Of a stretch of DNA of 64,000 bases, positions 58,341 to 64,000 are shown piece after piece. The translations under genes and the position numbers were made by a program. The notes under the pieces were generated by a model that had not been told where the DNA came from, made no database searches, and saw only the letters and a program-made list of their open reading frames with translations. Every line of letters begins with the position of its first letter. Position 1 is the first letter of the stretch. Source of the stretch: Paludibacteraceae bacterium (GTDB taxonomy: Bacteria; Bacteroidota; Bacteroidia; Bacteroidales; Paludibacteraceae); assembly GCA_905233375.1 (NCBI GenBank), contig CAJOEJ010000003.1:35662-99661 (forward strand). The letters are read 5' to 3'.

Positions 58341-61300
58341 TTACCGCATCATTTTAATGGTTTCGCCGCTTTCTGTCACTACGATATACATGCCGTGGGG
58401 CAGTTCCATGGAGTAGATATCCTCGTTGGTGGTAGTTATCTTACGTCCGTAGATGTCGTAAATGTTCACCCATTCTCCGGCGGTATAAACCTCGTCCACG
58501 CCCATCGGATTGTACATGCGCACGGTGACCTCATAGACACGTCGGCTGATATAATCCGAGACGACGAACTCAACCGGCATGAAGGTACTGTATTGGAAGT
58601 TCACCGTGTCGCCCGAAGCCGGCGTGACGAAGGTGTATTTGGTGTCTTCGAGCTGGATGGCGGGTACCATGTTCTTGAGATCCAGTTCCGGGTATTCCAG
58701 GATGTTAAACTGCATCTCTATGGTGTTCTTCTCCTGGTCGATGTTGCCGTCTACGCCGAGTAACGAGAATTTGTTGATCTGCAGGAATGACGGATTGATG
58801 ACCGCACTGTTGTCCTTTGTCAGATAGTTGATAATCGCATCGATGAGTTTTTCTCCGTCGGTCGTCAGTTCCGCTTTGCGTGCAAGCGGCAGGCAGATAT
58901 ACTTCTGTCCTCCTCGTGAGGCGGCTGGAATCTCATGAATGGTGGTTTTCAGTTCACCATAAGCCATGTAATCCTCTATGTCGCGTGTATAACCGGTAGC
59001 CAGACAGAGGGTGTTCTCCAGCGTGACATCAATCGGCATGATACCCTGTGTCTCGCTTGGTTTGAGGATCTGTATGGGATCGCCTTTTTTCTTTCCCGTG
59101 AAGGCAGCGAAGATAGGATGGTCATCGCGATGTATGTAAATCTTGCTTCCTTCGTAGCTGGTGGTGTCCACCGATCCGTTGTTGGGCTGTCCCCAATTGA
59201 GGCGTCCTGCGGCGTAGGTGAAGCCTTTGAGGTTGAGCACGGGGAGTTCCGCAGGTAAGAGGCCGATGACGTCCAATACCTCTTTGTTATCGGCATCCAC
59301 ATCTTCGGAGATGAGCATCCACTTATAGTTGCTGTATTGCTCAGCCGGTCTTCTGCCGTCTTCTTTGGCTTTGCGCTCGATGAGGTTTACTCCTTTGCCC
59401 TTCAGGTATTTGTACACGCCGTCTTCCAGGTAGGAGCGGTTGTTTTTATAAAGGTACAGCACGGGGTTGTTACCAAGGTCAAGCGGCTTGATGGTTATTT
59501 TACCGGTAATGGGCTTGCTACCCGCCACACTGATGACGTAGGGGTAAGTAACCGGCGAAGTAACGTTTTCGGTCGGTGTACCACCGATGGTATATTTGCC
59601 GTTCACGCCGTTTCCTGCTATTCCGGCAGGAGTGCCGTTTGTCCATTGGAGGTTTACGTCCGAGGCGTTGAGTGCATAGTAACGGAAGGTGATCTCGTCC
59701 ATCTCTTCTCCGGCAAAGGCTTCAATGACGGTGTCGTTGAGCGCTTTGAGGTCGGAGGTTACATGTATCTTACCCGGAACGCTGTTGGACTCCACGCCGT
59801 TATAATAGCTGACAACTTTATAGGCGTACGTTCCCACGGGGCAGTTGGCTGCTCCGCCGAGCACGAGCGTGTCGCCGATAGCTCCTGTCCCTTGCTTCGT
59901 GAGGGTTATACCGGTAGCTGTTGCGCCGTCCCATTCGAGTCTCGTTTCACCTTTGGAGTTGTATTTGGTGAAATAATAGACAGGTTTCGGAGAGGTCGTC
60001 TGGAGCACGTTCTGCGTGGAGTCGTTTCCTTTGATCCATTTGGTACGAGGCACCTGTGCCAGGCGGAGCGAGAAGCCGTAGAGCTTGCATTTCTCGCTAC
60101 CGATCACTCTCAGTTTGATGACGTGGCGACCTGTGGTGATACCGTATCGTCTGGTGGTGGCATTGTCTTTGTCGTAATACTGCTCCTGGAGAACATCGTC
60201 AATGTACACTTCCCAGTATTGGTTGTCGTCAGGATTAGTTCCTTTAGTGTCTCTTTTCTTGTCCTGCGCCACGATCGAGAATTGGTCATATCCAGAGATA
60301 TGCAACTCGAAGGTCTGTTTGTTTTTCAATTGTATGTCACCGGGCAAGGCTGCAAATTCGTCCCGGGCACTCGCTTTCGGGGATATTTCGCTTTCAGCTT
60401 TGAACGAACCTTCGAGGTCGGTGATCGATCCAGTGAACCATCCGTCTTTCGCTGTAATAGCGGTAGTGCTTCCGGAGGAGCTGCTTACGAGTGTACCTTC
60501 TTTATGGTTCTTTGTGAAGGCAACGGCGATGTCGCTGCTTGCCGGTTTGTATTTGCCGAAATAATAGACTTCGTATTCGTGCTGATTGAAGATGACGAGC
60601 GGCGTGTTGTAACCTCCTCCCAGTTCATTGGTTTCGTACACCTCGGGCTCGTGGAGGGAGAGGGTAGTGGATGGCACGGGAGGTCCGGCGGTCACGGTGA
60701 CGGTACAAGTGTGCGTTTTGCCGCCATCGACCGTGGTGACGGTGATGGTAGCGGTACCGGCAGAGACACCGACGACATTACCATTTGCGTCCACCGTAGC
60801 AACAGCTGTGTTGCTGCTTTCCCATGTGACGTTCTTATTGGTTGCATTGGATGGCTCGACGGTTGCTGTGAGCGTCTCGTTGCCGCCTATCTGCAGGTCG
60901 ATACTTGTTTTGTTCAGAGTGACGCTTGTCGGGTGCGCTATATCTACGGTGACGGTGCATGTAGCGGTAAAGTTGCCTTCGGACGTGGCGGTGATGGTCG
61001 CCGTTCCGAATGCTACGGCTGTGACAATACCGTCGCTGACCGTTGCGACATTATTGTCGGAACTGGTCCATGTGATTCCTTTGCCGGTATTGGCATCTGT
61101 CGGCGTGTAGGAGACGGTGAGCGTTTCGGTAGAGCCGACATAGATGGTCGTAGTGGTCTTGTTGAGCGCGATCGCCGTTACGGGCACAGGTGCTGCGGGA
61201 GCCGTTACGGTGACGGTACAGGTGCTGGTCTTGCCTCCGTCTTCGGTGGTGACGGTAATGGTGGCCGTGCCCTGTCCGACCGCAGAGACTACGCCGTTAG

Positions 61301-62390
61301 CGACCGTTGCTACCGCCGAGTTGCTGGTGGACCAAGTTACGTTTTGGTTGGTGGCATCAGACGGCGTAACCGTTGCGGTGAGTGTTTCTGTTTGTCCTGC
61401 CTCAAGAGAGGTGGATGGTTTGTTGAGCGAGACACCGGTGACCGCCGTGGTTGTCTCTCCTCCTCCGCTGCTGATGAACTTTAATACCACCACTCCCAAA
61501 CGCACATTATCGGAACCTTCGCGCTCAATACTATATGTGCCAGCCGGAAGATTCTGGTATTCAATCTGCTGGTAAGCCGAACTTCCTCCCGGAACAGGCA
61601 TTTCATATTTATTGCCGCCGCATACCAGGTTAATCTGTCTGGCTCCGTTTCCTGAAGAAACGGCAAGCGCGTAGAAATTAGCGGTATAGTTTGCGGGAAT
61701 CGTGAAAGAGCCGAATGTGGCAATGTCTCCGGTGCGACGTGTGACGGAATAATTTGTTCCATCGATGGTTATTGTTCCTGTCAGATTGCTACCGGAGGAG
61801 ACCATGCCGGAAAAGACGGTGGCATCGTTTGTCACATTGTTGGTCGCGGCATCAGAGGCGTTAAAGAACCAAAAGTGAAGGTCGCCGGAAGTCGCCGGCG
61901 TTTCGCCACCTGTGTTACCGCTATCGCCACCTGTAGAACCTCCGCCCGTATCGCCGGCTGTCAATGTATATTTCATTGATTTTGCCTTGTAGTCATCGGT
62001 TGTGGAGAATACGAGGTAGTATTTCCCGTTCTTTTGCGTCAAGTCATTACTGGTAAATGTGAAATCGGACGAATAACCGTTCAGCATCGGTATCATGCGA
62101 CTTGTATCCTCCACTCCGTTTACTTGAAGATACAAAAATCTTCCGGTGTTACTGCTCCCGCAACGCCAGGCAAACGTTCCAGCCGCCTGCGCAGAAGGAA
62201 CTTCTGCATAAACAATGTAATTTTTGCACTTTAACTCCTGATTGCTTAGAGATGTAAATGCGGTTTCGTACGTTTTCGATGTTACTGTGTAGTCCGCAAG
62301 TGCAATAAAATAATCTGTGATAGTTGCTGCTTGGACACATGTAACAACCGAAACTAAAAACGACAAGACGATAAATCGAATGTTTTTCAT
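58341..62390 (-). CDS. Large Ig-like (Big_2) surface protein with type IX sorting tail
   Basis: A 1349-residue secreted protein with a signal peptide (VVTCVQA-AT). The N-terminal ~300 residues include beta-rich modules and a Gly/Thr linker ([18 protein letters not shown]). Three Big_2 Ig-like domains follow ([20 protein letters not shown]...[14 protein letters not shown] and relatives), then large unassigned beta-rich regions. The final ~75 residues ([20 protein letters not shown] ... GMYIVV...IKMMR) are a classical type A T9SS sorting domain. It is probably an adhesin or binding protein. The frame upstream of the chosen MKNIRF start lacks a signal. Its stop is 2 nt before queF. Confidence 0.88.
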   Translation of the reverse strand: MKNIRFIVLSFLVSVVTCVQAATITDYFIALADYTVTSKTYETAFTSLSNQELKCKNYIVYAEVPSAQAAGTFAWRCGSSNTGRFLYLQVNGVEDTSRMIPMLNGYSSDFTFTSNDLTQKNGKYYLVFSTTDDYKAKSMKYTLTAGDTGGGSTGGDSGNTGGETPATSGDLHFWFFNASDAATNNVTNDATVFSGMVSSGSNLTGTITIDGTNYSVTRRTGDIATFGSFTIPANYTANFYALAVSSGNGARQINLVCGGNKYEMPVPGGSSAYQQIEYQNLPAGTYSIEREGSDNVRLGVVVLKFISSGGGETTTAVTGVSLNKPSTSLEAGQTETLTATVTPSDATNQNVTWSTSNSAVATVANGVVSAVGQGTATITVTTEDGGKTSTCTVTVTAPAAPVPVTAIALNKTTTTIYVGSTETLTVSYTPTDANTGKGITWTSSDNNVATVSDGIVTAVAFGTATITATSEGNFTATCTVTVDIAHPTSVTLNKTSIDLQIGGNETLTATVEPSNATNKNVTWESSNTAVATVDANGNVVGVSAGTATITVTTVDGGKTHTCTVTVTAGPPVPSTTLSLHEPEVYETNELGGGYNTPLVIFNQHEYEVYYFGKYKPASSDIAVAFTKNHKEGTLVSSSSGSTTAITAKDGWFTGSITDLEGSFKAESEISPKASARDEFAALPGDIQLKNKQTFELHISGYDQFSIVAQDKKRDTKGTNPDDNQYWEVYIDDVLQEQYYDKDNATTRRYGITTGRHVIKLRVIGSEKCKLYGFSLRLAQVPRTKWIKGNDSTQNVLQTTSPKPVYYFTKYNSKGETRLEWDGATATGITLTKQGTGAIGDTLVLGGAANCPVGTYAYKVVSYYNGVESNSVPGKIHVTSDLKALNDTVIEAFAGEEMDEITFRYYALNASDVNLQWTNGTPAGIAGNGVNGKYTIGGTPTENVTSPVTYPYVISVAGSKPITGKITIKPLDLGNNPVLYLYKNNRSYLEDGVYKYLKGKGVNLIERKAKEDGRRPAEQYSNYKWMLISEDVDADNKEVLDVIGLLPAELPVLNLKGFTYAAGRLNWGQPNNGSVDTTSYEGSKIYIHRDDHPIFAAFTGKKKGDPIQILKPSETQGIMPIDVTLENTLCLATGYTRDIEDYMAYGELKTTIHEIPAASRGGQKYICLPLARKAELTTDGEKLIDAIINYLTKDNSAVINPSFLQINKFSLLGVDGNIDQEKNTIEMQFNILEYPELDLKNMVPAIQLEDTKYTFVTPASGDTVNFQYSTFMPVEFVVSDYISRRVYEVTVRMYNPMGVDEVYTAGEWVNIYDIYGRKITTTNEDIYSMELPHGMYIVVTESGETIKMMR

Positions 62391-62967
62391 ATTTGTTTTG
62401 ATTTTATATTCAATATTATTTCGGATATTTTCTAAAATCACGGGTTATATACTATGTATATAAATGGTATGGTGGGATACGTGATTGTCTCGACATTATC
62501 CGTACCCGACCTTAATGCGGTGTCGTTGTGCGTTGGTCGCGAGCCGTTCTCGTCCCTATCCCGAAATGCGGTTTTTGTGCGGTTCCAACTGGCGTGTGCG
62601 CGCAGCCCGTAATACGGGATAATAATTCACGCTGCAAAATTACTACTTTTTTCGCAAATAAATGTGTATATATTGAAAAAAAATGTGTAAAAATTGACAC
62701 ATTTGCATTTTTAGGGGGAATAGGCGGTGTGTGTAGAGCGATACGTTTAAGAAAAAAACATAAAAAACCCTTTTGGATGATTTGGAGCTTTGCTCCTTGT
62801 GTCAATTGCCGCTAAAAAGTTCTTGAAAACAAGTTTTCTGAATTTTTTATCGTCAATTATCACAACTCTACGAGTGAAATCATCCAAAAGAAATACACAT
62901 AATTCACAACAACCAGCGCACGCATATGCGCACGCTGATTAGTAAGGAAAAGAGGGATTACAGGGTG
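62391..62967. other. Intergenic region: long leader, inverted repeat and terminator-like palindrome
   Basis: No gene is seen in these 577 bases. A minus-strand promoter (TTTGCG then TAATTTTG, near 62635-62660) would give the Ig-like gene a leader of about 240 nt without a recognised riboswitch. CTTTTGGATGATTT (62770-62783) and its exact reverse complement (62877-62890) bound 93 bp that hold GGAGC/GCTCC and GAAAAC/GTTTTC hairpins. CAGCG...CGCTG at 62914-62937 is a palindrome that may terminate the lipoprotein transcript. Confidence 0.6.
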
Positions 62968-63753
62968 TTATTCAAATGCAGACTCTTCGTAGATCCAGGC
63001 ACTATAGTAGGAGTATGCAACTCCCTGTTTCTCTATCATTATTTGCTTTTCGGCTTCGTCCGGGATGAGTGCATTGAGCGAATAGACGTACATCTCATCG
63101 TCGCTTTTTGCGATGAGTGCACCTTCCTCCACATTCATGCTTAGTTCTTCTTTCATTTTTTCAATGAGCTCAGCATGATCTTTCACGGGCAGCGGTTCCT
63201 TGTCCGGATCGTCGGAGAAAAGCCCTTCCCATTCCGAGTACGGGTAATTATCGCTTGCGAGCGTGCCTGCCGGAATTTTCGCATAGAGCTGGTTGCTTAT
63301 ATTGACAAACAAGTCGTGGGGTTTTGGTTGTCCGAAATACGCCTGTTCTTCCATCGAGATCAATTTGTTGTTTCTATCCGCAAACACTTTTATCTGGATA
63401 ACGGTTTTTCCGCTGCCCAGCGCCTCCACCATTGTCCGATTGACTTCTTCTTCGCTCATCTTATTGAAATTCTCCGGAAGTCCGTACAAGTACAAAGCTG
63501 TAGGTTCTTCCTCCTCTTTCTTGCTGCGCATTACATTCATTTTTGCGGGCACTTTTGCCTCGGATTCGGCTTTTACGTAGCCGAGTGCGGTCAGTTTTTT
63601 GTCCACAGTAGCCAGATCCGCGCGTATCCAGTCGAATGCCGGTACTACAACCGAAACTGCTTTTTGATCTTTGCGATTTGGTGCATCGGGATCGTTTTGA
63701 TTGCAAGCGACGAAGGCAAACGCTGCCATCGCCAGAACGAGTAATTTTTTCAT
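62968..63753 (-). CDS. Hypothetical lipoprotein
   Basis: A 261-residue lipoprotein (lipobox FAFVAC) of no recognised family. The mature part is acidic and helical, with a basic/acidic run (MRSKKEEEEPTALYLYG), MSEEEVNRTMVEALGSGKTV and PKPHDLFVNISNQLYAKIP. The last segment (KQGVAYSYYSAWIYEESAFE) is aromatic-rich. The promoter is clear (TTTGCGCATATG and TATCTTTG on this strand, near 63780-63815), so it is expressed as its own unit. Confidence 0.75.
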   Translation of the reverse strand: MKKLLVLAMAAFAFVACNQNDPDAPNRKDQKAVSVVVPAFDWIRADLATVDKKLTALGYVKAESEAKVPAKMNVMRSKKEEEEPTALYLYGLPENFNKMSEEEVNRTMVEALGSGKTVIQIKVFADRNNKLISMEEQAYFGQPKPHDLFVNISNQLYAKIPAGTLASDNYPYSEWEGLFSDDPDKEPLPVKDHAELIEKMKEELSMNVEEGALIAKSDDEMYVYSLNALIPDEAEKQIMIEKQGVAYSYYSAWIYEESAFE

Positions 63754-63844
63754 AGGATATAAAATTTGAGTTAATTCGGGTGCAAAGATATGAAAAATTT
63801 TTCATATGCGCAAATTTTTATACACTTTTTGTAAAAAAATAACG

Positions 63845-64000
63845 TTATTCTTGCATATGTCAATTTTTTTTTGTAATTTTGCACGGTTTTTTTGATAACA
63901 AACTACTACTGGTGCGTTAACTTTTTAGTTGCACCTATTAAAATGTTAATATACAATATATTACAAGCGTTCTTTGATTTTTTGATTTAATTTGGCTATC
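63845..64000 (+). promoter_or_regulatory. Promoter and leader of a gene beyond the right edge
   Basis: CTTGCATATGTC (about 63852) and TAATTTTG (about 63873-63882) form a rightward promoter. The leader contains a GGTGC...AACT-TTTT-AGTT-GCACC hairpin at 63912-63936. No start codon with a convincing frame occurs before the window ends. Confidence 0.6.

Noticed and set aside
59337..61484. Open frame of 715 codons opposite the Ig-like surface protein
   Set aside because: It is a shadow of the repetitive adhesin coding strand: composition is Val/Gly/Asp-skewed, no family is seen, and the opposite frame has a signal peptide, Ig domains and a sorting tail.

Overview
This window looks like chromosome from a gut- or rumen-type member of the order Bacteroidales, with GC near 50% in most genes. 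The evidence is as follows. Promoters carry the Bacteroidota -7 element TAnnTTTG with an upstream TTTGCATAT-like -33 element. Several secreted proteins end in type IX secretion-like C-terminal tails. There is a BtuB/BtuG/BtuH-type surface B12 system, a GT3-type glycogen synthase and many small Bacteroidota-specific families. No rRNA, tRNA, CRISPR array, phage or intact insertion sequence was seen.

Layout: 1-2.5 kb, the end of a capsule/EPS tyrosine kinase and an RluA-type pseudouridine synthase. 2.5-10 kb, a DUF1846 protein, then a cobalamin riboswitch controlling a B12 uptake operon (BtuB receptor, BtuG-like propeller lipoprotein, DUF4465/BtuH-like protein, BtuF-like binding protein). 10-14 kb, a GH13 amylase, then a scarred region with a hydrolase fragment, a structured leader, a lipoprotein nitroreductase, a flavodoxin-fold remnant and a HAD phosphatase. 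14-20.5 kb, a leftward operon holding the N-degron machinery (ClpS, ClpA, Aat), a carbonic anhydrase and small enzymes. 20.5-29 kb, an AAA ATPase with three 33-bp-spaced repeats, then a long leftward operon from cysS through membrane proteins to two unrecognised proteins, a metallo-hydrolase and a further hypothetical. 29-41 kb, a beta-solenoid surface protein with a tiny companion gene, nagB, a thioredoxin lipoprotein, glycogen genes (branching enzyme, GT3 synthase), a C69 dipeptidase, a PKD lipoprotein, miaA and an S23-type four-helix-bundle gene. 42.6-45.5 kb, an AT-rich islet: a hairpin-rich direct repeat on each side, a probable roughly 370-nt structured RNA, and an LtaS-like phosphotransferase. 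45.8-53.7 kb, housekeeping genes (DUF2520 protein, mutY, HU, a 29-residue ribosomal-type protein, RNase E/G, a stand-alone NrdJ-type domain, an acyl-ACP thioesterase, an S9 peptidase). 53.9-56.2 kb, a two-gene unit of a TIR-LRR protein and a voltage-gated-type ion channel. 56.2-58.3 kb, the preQ0/preQ1 genes queF-queC-queD-queE. 58.3-64 kb, a 1349-residue Ig-like surface protein and a lipoprotein.

The most novel-looking items are four. (1) The TIR-LRR plus ion channel pair, a candidate sensing or abortive-defence system. (2) The structured RNA at about 42.9-43.28 kb, containing two hairpins that are reverse complements of each other, inside a repeat-bounded islet. (3) A genome-wide set of degenerate 7-bp tandem repeats, in at least four sequence families, that have entered many intergenic regions and also many reading frames. 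In frame, 21 bp encodes a seven-residue block; one array supplies the hydrophobic core of a lipoprotein signal peptide. (4) The compact N-degron operon and the rearranged 12-14 kb region.
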